The notes under the pieces are model-generated. The model was not told the DNA's origin and ran no database searches. It was given only the letters and a program-made list of their open reading frames with translations. Below, in pieces: positions 1 to 8,782 of a DNA stretch of 50,038 bases. The stretch is from contig NZ_LUHJ01000050.1 of the NCBI RefSeq assembly GCF_001597745.1, forward strand, positions 1-50,038, read 5' to 3'. Origin of the DNA: Anabaena sp. 4-3. GTDB lineage: Bacteria; Cyanobacteriota; Cyanobacteriia; Cyanobacteriales; Nostocaceae. Position numbers and translations under genes: made by a program. Positions within the stretch are counted from its first letter, which is position 1; every line of letters begins with the position of its first letter.

Positions 1-67
1 CTAATGACTAATGACTAATGACTAATGACTAATAACTAATGACTAATGACTAATAACTAATGACTAA
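1..67. repeat. Heptanucleotide tandem repeat (STRR type)
   Basis: About nine copies of a 7-bp unit, TAATGAC with some TAATAAC variants, run head to tail from the left edge of the window to just upstream of the HtrA-type gene. This fits the short tandemly repeated repetitive sequences known from Nostoc/Anabaena. The array may continue beyond the edge. Confidence 0.9.
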
Positions 68-150
68 TTTTTCATCACACTGCAACAGGCGTGCAACAAA
101 ACTGCCATAAACGATATCTACAATAGGGAATACATATAAAATAAATATCC

Positions 151-1416
151 TTGCAGACAGCTATGCAAAACCAAGTACACGACGAATCACAACCTTTAAA
201 TAATATTTCTGCTAATAGCAAACTCCAGAATCATGCACCTTGGAAAAAGGCGGCGGCTTCCTTTTCGCTAGTGCTGCTAGGCTCAGGTATGACTTTAGCC
301 GGTGGTTATTTAGCTGGAAATCCGCAACTGACTAAAACTGCTTCTAACTTGGCTGTGAGTCGAGTAGATGCAGCCCCACCTTTACCCAATGGTACAGATG
401 CTAACTTTGTTACCCAAGTGGTGCAGAAAGTTGGCCCGGCTGTAGTTAGAATTGAGGCTTCTCGCACAGTGAGAAGAGCTTTACCGGATGAGTTTAATGA
501 TCCGTTTTTCCGTCGCTTCTTTGGTTCACAACTGCCACCAGCCCAAGAGAGGGTAGAACGGGGTACAGGTTCCGGTTTTATTATCAGTCGTGATGGTAGC
601 ATTCTCACCAATGCTCACGTAGTGGATGGTGCAGATAGGGTGAGAGTTATACTCAAGGATGGACGCAGCTTCCAAGGTAAGGTATTGGGGAAAGACGAAT
701 TAACAGATGTGGCGGTTGTGAAGATTCAGGCTGATAACTTGCCGGCAGTCACATTGGGTAATTCTGACAACCTACAACCAGGAGAATGGGCGATCGCAAT
801 TGGTAATCCTTTAGGTTTAGATAATACAGTGACAACAGGTATTATCAGTGCCACTGGACGCTCCAGCAATCAAATCGGCGCGCCTGATAAGCGTGTAGAA
901 TATATTCAAACTGACGCAGCTATCAATCCTGGTAATTCTGGTGGGCCTTTACTCAATGCCCGTGGTGAGGTGATTGGGATGAATACAGCCATCATTAGAG
1001 GCGCACAAGGCTTAGGTTTTGCCATTCCCATCAAAACTGTACAACGTATTTCTAACCAATTGATCGCTACAGGCAAAGTTCAGCACCCTTACTTGGGTAT
1101 TCAGATGGTGAGTTTAACACCTCAGATCAAGCAAAATATCAACTCTGATCCCAATAGTGGTTTGACTGTGGATGAAGATAAAGGTGTCTTAATTGTCAGA
1201 GTCGTCCCTAATTCACCAGCTGCTAAAGCGGGGATACGTGCCGGTGATGTGATTCAAAGACTCAATGGCCAATCAGTCAAAGATGCTACCAGTGTTCAAA
1301 GAGCAGTAGAAAATACTCAAATTGGCGGACAATTACAAGTAGAAGTAAAACGCAACGGGCAGAATCTCAATTTAGCTGTACGTCCTGGTGCTTTTCCTAC
1401 TCAGCGAGTGCAGTAA
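151..1416 (+). CDS. HtrA/Deg-family trypsin-like serine protease with PDZ domain
   Basis: Membrane-anchored or periplasmic ATP-independent protease of the HtrA/Deg family (HhoA/HhoB/HtrA type in cyanobacteria), a quality-control enzyme for misfolded envelope proteins. A hydrophobic segment near residues 33-55 acts as anchor or signal. The catalytic triad is visible: His156 in TNAHVVDG, Asp186 in LTDVAVVKI and Ser263 in NPGNSGGPL. One PDZ domain follows (about residues 315-410). The length of 421 aa fits cyanobacterial Deg proteases. The frame opens with TTG at 151; an ATG four codons later (163) is an equally good start. A heptamer array lies directly upstream. The family is certain, the paralogue (hhoA, hhoB or htrA) is not. 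Confidence 0.93.
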   Translation: MQTAMQNQVHDESQPLNNISANSKLQNHAPWKKAAASFSLVLLGSGMTLAGGYLAGNPQLTKTASNLAVSRVDAAPPLPNGTDANFVTQVVQKVGPAVVRIEASRTVRRALPDEFNDPFFRRFFGSQLPPAQERVERGTGSGFIISRDGSILTNAHVVDGADRVRVILKDGRSFQGKVLGKDELTDVAVVKIQADNLPAVTLGNSDNLQPGEWAIAIGNPLGLDNTVTTGIISATGRSSNQIGAPDKRVEYIQTDAAINPGNSGGPLLNARGEVIGMNTAIIRGAQGLGFAIPIKTVQRISNQLIATGKVQHPYLGIQMVSLTPQIKQNINSDPNSGLTVDEDKGVLIVRVVPNSPAAKAGIRAGDVIQRLNGQSVKDATSVQRAVENTQIGGQLQVEVKRNGQNLNLAVRPGAFPTQRVQ

Positions 1417-1460
1417 GTAGAAAAAGACAAGGGAGATGCGGAAGCTAGAGGGGTAGGGGA

Positions 1461-1496
1461 GCAGGAAGCAGGGAGCAGGGAGCAGGGAGCAGGGGG
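1461..1496. repeat. Heptamer repeat (GGGAGCA type)
   Basis: Four to five tandem copies of GGGAGCA/GGAAGCA lie in the space between the convergent protease and TSUP genes. It is an STRR-type repeat. Confidence 0.85.
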
Positions 1497-1549
1497 AGAA
1501 GAGTTTCGCCATTTCTCCCTGCTCATATCTCCAATTCCTCTTCTTTTCC

Positions 1550-1590
1550 CAGTCCCCAATCCCCAATCCCCAATCCCCAATCTCCAATCC
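1550..1590. repeat. Heptamer repeat (CCCCAAT type)
   Basis: About five copies of CCCCAAT with CCCAGT and TCTCCAAT variants end exactly at the stop codon of the TSUP gene (1591-1593, minus strand). With the 1461-1496 array it makes up most of this intergenic space. Confidence 0.85.
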
Positions 1591-1962
1591 CTAACGCCCT
1601 ACCAAATACCGTAAACCAATGAGTAGCAAAAATATGCCATACAGCTTTTTCATGGTTGCACTGGTAATAAATGGTTGATTAGCAAACAATGCTCCAAACA
1701 GATTTCCAATCAATAAACCTAAAGCAATGATTGCCGCGTATTTAATATCAATTTTGCCCTCACGATAGTAAACTGCTGCGCCTAACAGTCCAATTGGTAA
1801 AATTTGAGCAGCGATGGAAGTACCAGTGGCAAATTTTTGATCTAACCCTAATAACAACACCATTGCTGGCACCATAATTGCACCGCCACCGATGCCAAAC
1901 ATCCCACCAGCAACACCAGCTACTAAACCAATCAGCAACAGTTGAATGAGTAAATTAGACAT
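1591..1962 (-). CDS. TauE/SafE (TSUP) family membrane protein, half-size
   Basis: Predicted inner-membrane permease of the TauE/SafE family (TSUP, DUF81), whose members move sulfite, sulfonates or other organic anions. The N-terminal family signature is clear: a helix with GGMFGIGGGAIMVPAMVLLL, followed by the FATGTSIAAQ segment. Roughly four membrane helices fill the 123 residues, about half the usual 240-260 residue, 7-8 helix protein. It would therefore have to dimerise, or it is the surviving half of a longer gene. It lies 25 bp downstream of the acetamidase gene on the same strand, so the two are probably co-transcribed. Its stop codon abuts a heptamer repeat. The substrate is unknown. 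Confidence 0.85.
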   Translation of the reverse strand: MSNLLIQLLLIGLVAGVAGGMFGIGGGAIMVPAMVLLLGLDQKFATGTSIAAQILPIGLLGAAVYYREGKIDIKYAAIIALGLLIGNLFGALFANQPFITSATMKKLYGIFLLLIGLRYLVGR

Positions 1963-1987
1963 GGAAAACTGTAAATTGTGTGGTTAA

Positions 1988-2953
1988 CTATAAACTGATT
2001 TTATGTGACAAGATTGCTTTGGGTAACAGTCCATGAACACCTTTATGTGGACTGTTGACAACTTGTGTGATGCGAAAATTCACCGCTAAACTACATAAAA
2101 CATAGGCATCTTCTGGAGTCAAATTTACAAAATGCTCTAAAAAATCAATCATATTTTTGAGAGCTAATTCTAAGGCTGCATCTAAAGTGGCAGCAAATCC
2201 CATTGTGATAATATCAGTTGGTGTTTCTGCTATGGGTGTTGTTAGTTGCAAATCTTTGCGGAGTTTAATTTGAATGCGGCCATTCATGGAAGTTTCGATG
2301 GCGGTAACGTTAACTTCGCCGTCTCCCTGTGCTGAATGTCCATCACCAATGGAAAATAAGGCACCCGGAACGAAAACAGGTAGGAACAAACGAGAGCCTG
2401 CTTGTAGTTCGCGGTTATCAATATTACCACCGTAACAGCCTGGGGGAATGGAAGAGCGAGCATCTTCTGGAGTTGCGACACCAAGGATACCAAAAAAAGG
2501 TTTGAGTGGGATTTTAATCTTGCTGTTGTGGGGAAATTCGGCTGTGTTGTTCACTAAGTCTAAGGGAATGAACCGCAACGCTGGTTGAGTAAATTGATGC
2601 GGTAAGGCTCCCCAACCGGAACGAATGGCGTTGAAACCTACTGGTAATCTGGGTGCGATCGCTTCTAATTTTACTTCTAAAACGTCCCCTGGTTCGGCAT
2701 CCCGTAAATAAATCGGCCCTGTGAGTAAATGGGGGCCTGCTGCTATTTTGCGTTCTGGTGCTAGGTTTTGGCAAATATCCAGAAATTCTGGTGTGAGAAA
2801 CTCTGGTGGTGCTTTGTCGTAAATGTAGTAACCTGTGTAAGTCTCTACGTCAATGGTGTCACCTGAATCAATCGTCAGTGCAGGTTCTAGCAGATGGGAA
2901 AAACCCCCTAGATGCACTGTTGATTTAGTGGCTTTTAATATATGATGTGTCAT
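1988..2953 (-). CDS. Acetamidase/formamidase family protein
   Basis: Cytosolic amidase of the FmdA/AmdA family, which hydrolyses formamide, acetamide or related short amides to ammonia and the acid. The family pattern is seen in DSGDTIDVETYTG near the N-terminus, GPIYLRDAEPGDVLEVKL, and the conserved GDGHSAQGDGEVNVTAIE segment around residues 203-221. The length of 321 aa is usual for the compact bacterial form. ATG start. The TSUP gene follows closely. An almost perfect 20-bp inverted repeat lies 15 bp upstream of the start (2968-3025). The true substrate cannot be told from sequence; nitrogen scavenging is the likely role. Confidence 0.9.
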   Translation of the reverse strand: MTHHILKATKSTVHLGGFSHLLEPALTIDSGDTIDVETYTGYYIYDKAPPEFLTPEFLDICQNLAPERKIAAGPHLLTGPIYLRDAEPGDVLEVKLEAIAPRLPVGFNAIRSGWGALPHQFTQPALRFIPLDLVNNTAEFPHNSKIKIPLKPFFGILGVATPEDARSSIPPGCYGGNIDNRELQAGSRLFLPVFVPGALFSIGDGHSAQGDGEVNVTAIETSMNGRIQIKLRKDLQLTTPIAETPTDIITMGFAATLDAALELALKNMIDFLEHFVNLTPEDAYVLCSLAVNFRITQVVNSPHKGVHGLLPKAILSHKISL

Positions 2954-2967
2954 TCTCTGGGTTAATT

Positions 2968-3025
2968 AGGGGCGGGTTTACTGATATGCTCGTTAATAAT
3001 TGATGATATCTGTAAACCTACCCCT
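2968..3025. repeat. Imperfect 20-bp inverted repeat upstream of the acetamidase gene
   Basis: AGGGGCGGGTTTACTGATAT at 2968-2987 pairs with its near-complement at 3006-3025 (17 of 20 positions) across an 18-nt loop. It could be a dispersed hairpin repeat or an operator/5' leader element for the minus-strand gene starting at 2953. Confidence 0.7.
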
Positions 3026-3125
3026 AGTTGATGAACCCCGAATGTTAAATAACTTTGCTTGCTTGGCAATTGCATAGAAAGCATAACGTAATTAGCATAG
3101 TTTTCTTGACTAAGTAATCGGATAA

Positions 3126-3185
3126 AAGGAATTAAAATCTTAAGATAAATGATGACTCATATAAATGCTTAAATTTTAATTCCTT
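3126..3185 (-). terminator. Probable terminator of the AIM24 gene
   Basis: An AT-rich stem pairs 3126-3144 with 3168-3185 (18 pairs with one bulge), 26 bp after the AIM24 stop. On the minus strand it is followed by TTTTATC. The low GC content makes termination strength uncertain. Confidence 0.55.
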
Positions 3186-3210
3186 GTATTTTCAAATTAA
3201 TTGATGATTA

Positions 3211-3879
3211 TTATCTAGAATTTTTGGGAATGGTGGAGATGATTTGGCGTAACATCATCACTTGCCAATAAGGTACAGGTGTAATTAATACAGTACCAGT
3301 TCCTTCAAAAGTATTGACTAAAAATTCACCAGAAGTCATTGAACCTAATAGAGATTTGGTGGCTTTTTCCACGCGGTAATTTAAGCTAGGTGTGCGAGCG
3401 ATCGCAAAGTTACCATCCACTACTAATCGCTCATTTCGCAAGTGTATCACCTCTACTGGCCCTTGCGCTACCATGACCACTTTACCTCTACCTTTAACTT
3501 TGGTTTGAAATAAACCTTCACCACCAATTAAGCCAGATATAAATTTGTTGCGCTCAATTCCTACTTCTATTGTCCCATCACTTGCCCAATAAGCACCACT
3601 ATCTAAAATCCATTCATCTCCATCTAATTCTAAAATGTGATACCCAGACAAAGAAGGCTCTAAATATAATTCACCTGTACCTGTATAAGTCGGGCGGAAA
3701 ATATTTTCTCCTGTGGCTAGAGATTTTAAAAATCCACCTGCTGACGGGGCTTGCGATTGCATTGTGATGTTGCCACGGATATAGTACATAGCACCTGATT
3801 CTGTGCGTACTGTTTCGTTTTGCAAAGTTATTTTAACTAACCGCAAACTCTCTTTTTCAATAATTTCAAAGTTTGCCAT
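3211..3879 (-). CDS. AIM24 family protein
   Basis: AIM24 (TIGR00266-like) protein, a beta-rich fold of unclear biochemical role; the eukaryotic namesake is mitochondrial. Supporting segments are ESGAMYYIRGNITMQS, GTGELYLEPSLSGYH, GLIGGEGLFQTKVKGRGKVVM and the C-terminal FEGTGTVLITP, in the order typical of the family. The frame stays open further upstream to 3951, but ATG 3879 has AGGAAA 6-7 bases ahead and removes a 24-residue Cys-containing extension with no family counterpart, so I chose 3879 (222 aa). It lies between two terminators and so is probably transcribed alone. Confidence 0.88.
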   Translation of the reverse strand: MANFEIIEKESLRLVKITLQNETVRTESGAMYYIRGNITMQSQAPSAGGFLKSLATGENIFRPTYTGTGELYLEPSLSGYHILELDGDEWILDSGAYWASDGTIEVGIERNKFISGLIGGEGLFQTKVKGRGKVVMVAQGPVEVIHLRNERLVVDGNFAIARTPSLNYRVEKATKSLLGSMTSGEFLVNTFEGTGTVLITPVPYWQVMMLRQIISTIPKNSR

Positions 3880-3954
3880 TGTGCTTTCCTGAATTTTACT
3901 AACGTTGCAGAATTTACATACATTTGTGGCATTTATTTTTCTAAATGGCAAGTT

Positions 3955-4001
3955 AAAAATAAAGTCAGCCTTGGATGAGTTTTCAGGCTGACTTTATTTT
4001 T
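3955..4001 (-). terminator. Strong bidirectional-looking terminator after the M61 peptidase
   Basis: A perfect 17-bp stem (3955-3971 with 3985-4001, core AAAGTCAGCCT/AGGCTGACTTT) has a 13-nt loop and flanking A and T runs. It starts 27 bp after the M61 stop codon on the minus strand and separates it from the AIM24 gene. Confidence 0.85.
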
Positions 4002-4027
4002 AGATATCAAAAGAAATGTTAACTTGA

Positions 4028-5812
4028 TTAACAAACAGTGGAGAAAGGTACACCTAACCAGCCAGCAAAATTTTCTTGTTGGATGGGTTCAGCATTCTTG
4101 ATAGGCAAAACCTGATATTTGGTAGGGCGTGGTTGAGCTAGGGTGACAGTATAGGTACGCAATTCATCTTGATGGAAAACTGTCACCTCAATTGTATCAT
4201 TTGGTTGATAATCTTTGAGGCGATCGCTCAACTGATGGGCTGTGACTTTAATGCCGCCAATCGCTAGCAACTCATCACCTGCGTCAATTCCTGCTATTTG
4301 TGCTGGGGAACCTGCTTCCACAAATTTAATAGTTTCCCTTCCATGTTCAGTATTTACCTTCACCCCAAAGTAAGGTTCTTCTTCCTTTTCTGTTACCACC
4401 TGCAACCCAAAAGGTTTGAGGTATTCATTAAATGGTAATTCGTCAGTGCCATCAATGTAGCGTTCACAGAAATCTGTCAAATCTACACCGGCGACAGATT
4501 CGATTACAGCCTGTAACTGTTCGGGAGTATAGCCAATTTCTGCTTGCCCAAATTCATACCACATTTGCCGCATCACATCGTCCAAGGAACGCTGATTGTG
4601 ATGACGCGCCCTAATCAGCAAATCTAGCAATAAGGAAACCATTTCTCCCTTCAAGTAGTAGGAAATTTGGGAATTATTACTATTAGCATCTGGGCGATAG
4701 AGTTTAATCCAAGCGTCAAAACTGGATTCAGATAGCGATTGCACCTTACGCCCTGGTGTCGTCAGAAATCTAGTAATTTCTTTACTCCAGTAATTTAAGT
4801 ATGACTTGGCATCATAAATTCCTGCGCGTAAAGGAATCAGCAAGTCATAGTAACTTGTTGTGCCTTCACAAAACCATAGAGACGTTGTGTAGCTCTCTTG
4901 GTCGTAATTAAACAGTTCTAGAGGTTTGGGACGAATGCGTTTGACGTTCCACAAGTGAAAGAACTCATGGGCTACTAATTGCAAGAAACGTTCATACTTA
5001 TCTTGAGAGCGAAATCCAAACCGTTGATAAATCAAAGAGCAACAGTTTTTATGCTCTAATCCGCCATAGGCTTGAGCAAACAAGTGTACTAAAAAGATGT
5101 AGCGATCGTAGGGCAAACCGCCAAATATCTCGGCTTCGACTGCGATGATTTTTTCAATATCCCTAATTAGTGGCTGGACTTGAAAATTTCCCTGTCCCCA
5201 AATTGCTAATTCATGGGGTTTGCCTAACACCTGAAAGTGATGTAACTGGTGTTCACCGATTTCAAAAGGACTATCAACTAGGGTATCAAAATCAGCAGCG
5301 TAGAAAGTATGAGACTGCTCACCAATTGTAGGTAAGGCAGTAGTGACTAACCAATGAGGATGAGGTGGTACGACTGTGACCCGTATAGGTAGATTTTCGC
5401 AACCCAGTGGTTGCAAAAACAGAGCAGCCCCGTTAAAATAACCGTGGGTAGTGTCTAAATGATTTGTTCTTACTGATAGCTCATTGGCAAAGATGCGGTA
5501 ACTGATTGTTACTTCTGAGACACCTTCTTTAGTGATCTGCCAGTGGTTTTTACTAATTTTCCGCCAAGGTAAAGGCTGCTCTCCGGCACAAGCACTAAAG
5601 TCTTGTAAGTTCTTGGCGTACTCTCGCACCAAGTATGATCCTGGTGTCCATACCGGCATTTTTAAGTCAAGAATTGATGACGTATGGTTTACAATTTGTA
5701 ACCTGACATCAAATAGATGCGTTTCTGGTTGGGGCATTGCCACCTGATAATGAATCGTCGGCACGGTTTCCTGAACGCCAATATCGATACGAGGTGCTGT
5801 TGCTTCAGTCAT
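4028..5812 (-). CDS. M61 family metallopeptidase with PDZ domain
   Basis: Zinc aminopeptidase of family M61 (glycyl-aminopeptidase type). An N-terminal beta domain (about residues 15-190) precedes a catalytic domain with the zinc site HEFFH at 282-286 and the third ligand Glu316 in WFCEGTTSYY. The gluzincin context HLWNVKRIRP is intact. A PDZ domain (about residues 470-560, AGDELLAIGGIKV) follows. The length of 594 aa fits cyanobacterial members. No signal peptide is apparent, so it is probably cytosolic. A strong terminator follows. The upstream spacer carries heptamer-like AATAGTC repeats. Confidence 0.93.
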   Translation of the reverse strand: MTEATAPRIDIGVQETVPTIHYQVAMPQPETHLFDVRLQIVNHTSSILDLKMPVWTPGSYLVREYAKNLQDFSACAGEQPLPWRKISKNHWQITKEGVSEVTISYRIFANELSVRTNHLDTTHGYFNGAALFLQPLGCENLPIRVTVVPPHPHWLVTTALPTIGEQSHTFYAADFDTLVDSPFEIGEHQLHHFQVLGKPHELAIWGQGNFQVQPLIRDIEKIIAVEAEIFGGLPYDRYIFLVHLFAQAYGGLEHKNCCSLIYQRFGFRSQDKYERFLQLVAHEFFHLWNVKRIRPKPLELFNYDQESYTTSLWFCEGTTSYYDLLIPLRAGIYDAKSYLNYWSKEITRFLTTPGRKVQSLSESSFDAWIKLYRPDANSNNSQISYYLKGEMVSLLLDLLIRARHHNQRSLDDVMRQMWYEFGQAEIGYTPEQLQAVIESVAGVDLTDFCERYIDGTDELPFNEYLKPFGLQVVTEKEEEPYFGVKVNTEHGRETIKFVEAGSPAQIAGIDAGDELLAIGGIKVTAHQLSDRLKDYQPNDTIEVTVFHQDELRTYTVTLAQPRPTKYQVLPIKNAEPIQQENFAGWLGVPFSTVC

Positions 5813-5837
5813 CTGTAGTTTAGAGTGATAAATTCCG

Positions 5838-6157
5838 AGTCAAAAGTCAGTCCATAGATAATAGTTAATAGTTCACGGTCAATAGTCAATAGTTATTCAC
5901 TATTGACTCAGCACTCAGAGATGCAATCAAACCAGATACTACAACAAAGATAACCTGAGAAAGAACACCCTTGGTGAAATTACCCAAGGCTGTTGATTCT
6001 AGATCAAACACTAGAGCATCTGACTTATATCAACAAAACACGACTTTTTCTAGGGCATTTATAAAATAAATATTAAATTATTCAGATATTATACTTATTA
6101 ACTCATAAAATTAACCAAGAAGATTTAATTAATCAATCAACCATCAGGCTCAAGTGA
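5838..6157. other. Gene-free spacer with AATAGT-type repeats
   Basis: The space between the M61 and Crp genes contains short AATAGT(C/T) repeats and a 10-bp perfect hairpin (AGTCAATAGT 5884-5893 with 5899-5908, 5-nt loop). A second small hairpin, CCTTGG...CCAAGG, lies near 5970-5992. The rest is AT-rich and I see no coding potential. Confidence 0.6.
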
Positions 6158-6844
6158 TCATCCGACCTTGCCTGCCAGATTCATCAAATGTTTAAAGTTG
6201 ATGAGTTCAATAGTGCTGTTGGCATTGTCAATTTTGATCCAACCTTTTTCATGCAGTTTTTCCATAATTTTAGTTGTTTCTTCCAGGCTAATTTCTGTCA
6301 CCTCTGCTAAATCCTTAAAAGGTATATTAAAAATTTCCTTACCTGTGTCTAATTCATAACCATAGCTTTCGCCTAAACTCACTAGGGTATGGGCGAGTTT
6401 GACAGCAGGTGGTGAAGACCTCAGTTGTAAGCGTTGGTTAATCTGTCGTAATCGCCGCACCATTAATTGCAGCATTCGGTGATGTAACTGGGGATCTTTA
6501 AACAGAATTTGAATAAACCTTTCTCTGGAAATACTCAGTAATTTTACTGTTGACAGAGAAACCACATCTGTAGACCGTGGAGACTCATCCAAAATCGCCA
6601 TTTCGCCAAAGAAATCACCTCTACCCAAAATTGCCAAAGCCACAGCATGATCGCCACAGGTGCGTCGGACTTTCACCCAGCCAGTAACTATGAAGTAAAC
6701 TGCGTTACCCCAAGCATCTTCCATGACTACAGCCCTGCCGGCTGGATATTCGTGTTCAGTTGCCACGTTGATCAGCCATTCTAAGGTTTGTGGGTTGGCT
6801 GTACTCAATAAGGGGAAAATATCACTAAAAACCTCTGTTTGCAT
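6158..6844 (-). CDS. Crp/Fnr family transcriptional regulator
   Basis: Cyclic-nucleotide-binding-fold transcription regulator. Residues about 12-125 form the beta-roll with GRAVVMEDAWGNAVYFIVTGWVKV and the phosphate-binding-cassette-like GRGDFFGEMAILDESPRSTDVVS, where Glu, Arg and Ser are placed as in cAMP-binding cassettes. A dimerisation helix (RRLRQINQRLQLR) and a winged helix (about residues 165-225, FKDLAEVTEISLEETTKIMEKLHEKGWI) follow. Length 228 aa, ATG start. It stands alone on the minus strand, upstream of no obvious target, so its regulon is unknown. Cyclic-nucleotide binding looks possible but is not proven. Confidence 0.9.
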   Translation of the reverse strand: MQTEVFSDIFPLLSTANPQTLEWLINVATEHEYPAGRAVVMEDAWGNAVYFIVTGWVKVRRTCGDHAVALAILGRGDFFGEMAILDESPRSTDVVSLSTVKLLSISRERFIQILFKDPQLHHRMLQLMVRRLRQINQRLQLRSSPPAVKLAHTLVSLGESYGYELDTGKEIFNIPFKDLAEVTEISLEETTKIMEKLHEKGWIKIDNANSTIELINFKHLMNLAGKVG

Positions 6845-7039
6845 GTAATATCTACTAAAAATAAATTTGGAAAGGGAAAATTAACGGCTATTTTGAAGTT
6901 TTCCAACTACAATCTGACAAGAAATGCCACAAAAAGTATGTAATAAATTTAACTGGAATATCTCTAGAAGATACTCTAGCTTTAAATTACAAGATAACAA
7001 TTGTGTAGCAGATCGCAATCAGAGGTTCTACTGACAAAA

Positions 7040-8233
7040 CTAGGATTGATCATCTCTTGGTAACTGCTTATTTGCTGTCAGTGTTTTGATTTGTTGATCG
7101 AGGTTTTCTACTAAGCGATTGAGCGCAGTTATGGCTTCTGATTGTTCTGATTTACGGCTAGGATTCAGCAACAGTCTTTGGTGCAATTCATGCAATTTAT
7201 GGCTGAGTTGTTGAGCAATTCCAATCACATCTCGACGGAGATGGGCTAACTGTTGTTTTTGATAAAATTTTAAAGCGGCTCCTCGTAGCACTTGTAATGT
7301 CGCCTCTTCGCCGTTCACTCCTGGCATCACCCGGATACGTAATAACACAAGATTTTGTTGATATAAGCATTCTTTCTCTATCTGTCTTGGTTCTGTTAAT
7401 CTAGTCACCGGAAAAGCCGCAAAACGCTTTAATTCGTTGAGTACCCCTTGAAAAACTGAGAGGGGCAGATTTTCTAATACAGTCTGCACAACTCCGTTGT
7501 CACTCCAAAGAATTCTTCCTTGGTAGGGTTGTCTTTCTAAATATAGACGACCAATTCCGCCACTTAATACTCGCCCTAGTAGTTCTTCTAATAATTTTTT
7601 CGGTGGTAAATGTACAAGTGTTTCTAGACTGCTAGATATATCTGTAGCGTCCACCTGTAACACAGTCACACTGTTGAAAATTACGCTTTCTTCTATTTGA
7701 TGATTGTTAGTTGGAACAACGCCAGAATTTTGAGTGGAATTCGCGGCAGTTGGGGGAACACAACAATCTGTTGACTGCCCACAAGAGTGATCAGTATTTG
7801 GTGAGTGCCTCTGTTGTTCGGCTGTTGTCTGTGTATTCTGTTGTGCAACGCCTGGTAATGTTGGTTGTGCTGCTGGTTGGGGTTCTAGGGGAAATGTATT
7901 TTTATAGTTGAGGTAGGCTGAGAGAAGATTGCGGTGGGTGTCGGCGGCTATTGCTTGTGTCACCATGATGTAATTGAGATAGGACACAATGCGGCTGACA
8001 TAATCTAAAGCCCCGCTATCTTCTGGGTGTACCATCCCTAACGATAGCTGATTGTTTTCTATCCTCAGAGGCAAGATTTGATGATACAGACAAGCTTCAA
8101 AGGATAAGAGACTATCAATCAGTTGAAATATTTGCTCAGGTTCAGGTTCCTGTTCGCCATAGTTGGGAGTTGTTTGGAGCAATTGCTGTCTACTTGCTCC
8201 GGTATCAGCTGGTTTGCCCTCTGAAGACCACAT
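7040..8233 (-). CDS. Protein with GspE/PilB N-terminal (MshEN-like) domain
   Basis: Residues about 33-112 (EQIFQLIDSLLSFEACLYHQ ... YLNYIMVTQAIAADTHRNLL) resemble the N-terminal regulatory domain of type II secretion and type IV pilus ATPases, a domain that in some proteins binds c-di-GMP. No Walker motifs or ATPase domain follow. A Gln/Thr/Pro-rich linker (about 115-180) leads to a second globular region (about 200-340) and a C-terminal helical, probably coiled-coil tail (HKLHELHQRLLL, NRLVENLDQQIKTL). It may be a stand-alone partner of the PilB motor or a c-di-GMP-responsive regulator. Function is not established. 397 aa, ATG start. Confidence 0.72.
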   Translation of the reverse strand: MWSSEGKPADTGASRQQLLQTTPNYGEQEPEPEQIFQLIDSLLSFEACLYHQILPLRIENNQLSLGMVHPEDSGALDYVSRIVSYLNYIMVTQAIAADTHRNLLSAYLNYKNTFPLEPQPAAQPTLPGVAQQNTQTTAEQQRHSPNTDHSCGQSTDCCVPPTAANSTQNSGVVPTNNHQIEESVIFNSVTVLQVDATDISSSLETLVHLPPKKLLEELLGRVLSGGIGRLYLERQPYQGRILWSDNGVVQTVLENLPLSVFQGVLNELKRFAAFPVTRLTEPRQIEKECLYQQNLVLLRIRVMPGVNGEEATLQVLRGAALKFYQKQQLAHLRRDVIGIAQQLSHKLHELHQRLLLNPSRKSEQSEAITALNRLVENLDQQIKTLTANKQLPRDDQS

Positions 8234-8694
8234 AAGTATGCTTGCTTAGTATTTTTGATATTTTATTTTGCTTTATATTAATTAGCACTCAGTCATGTAT
8301 CACAACTCTTAATGCGTCTCTACAAACGGTTGATCATACGGGCTAAAAGCATCAGGAGTTGTGACCGTTTGCTGTTGTTTCATGCCTACCTGGGTGACGG
8401 CGATCGCCCGACTAACCGTCACTTTACTATAACCGGCGATCGCTCACCAATGATGGCCAGTTCACAACACTTGAGTTAGGTTACTTCAACGTTCATATCT
8501 ACTAGATACAAGGATTTACTAGGGGATTCATGCTGAAATTTGGTGATTGGGTTTTTTATTAGTTGATTACATCTGCAAATTCCCCAAATTATTGCTAAAA
8601 TTCTGTTAATCAAGCCTTTTTGCCTACCTAATTTACTCCGGTAAATTCAATTTTATTTTCACAAAATTTGATAATTCGTCATATTATGATGCTT
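8234..8694. other. Gene-free divergent intergenic region with HIP1 sites
   Basis: This lies between the divergent MshEN-like gene and the small helical-protein gene. Two GCGATCGC-type HIP1 sequences occur near 8400-8445. The rest is AT-rich and must carry both promoters, but I could not assign clear -35/-10 boxes. Confidence 0.5.
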
Positions 8695-8775
8695 CTATCT
8701 TGAGAATGAAGGAAAATTACTCTGAGATTTCCTAGGCTTGTATTCATGTCATGAACTTTAATTTCAAGATAGGAG
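8695..8775 (+). promoter_or_regulatory. 5' leader with inverted repeat reaching the ribosome binding site
   Basis: CTATCTTGA (8695-8703) is the exact complement of TCAAGATAG (8764-8772). The second arm overlaps the Shine-Dalgarno AGGAG (8771-8775) of the gene starting at 8783. If the RNA starts upstream of 8695, this pairing would partly mask the ribosome binding site. Otherwise it may be an operator pair. Confidence 0.45.
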
Positions 8776-8782
8776 TACCAAG

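Noticed and set aside
1372-1587. 71-codon open frame on the minus strand
   Set aside because: It is made of heptamer repeat translation (GIGDWGLG type) and overlaps the protease 3' end.
1461-1590. Regular repeats that might be a CRISPR array
   Set aside because: The units are 7 bp and contiguous, without unique spacers; no cas genes occur in the window.
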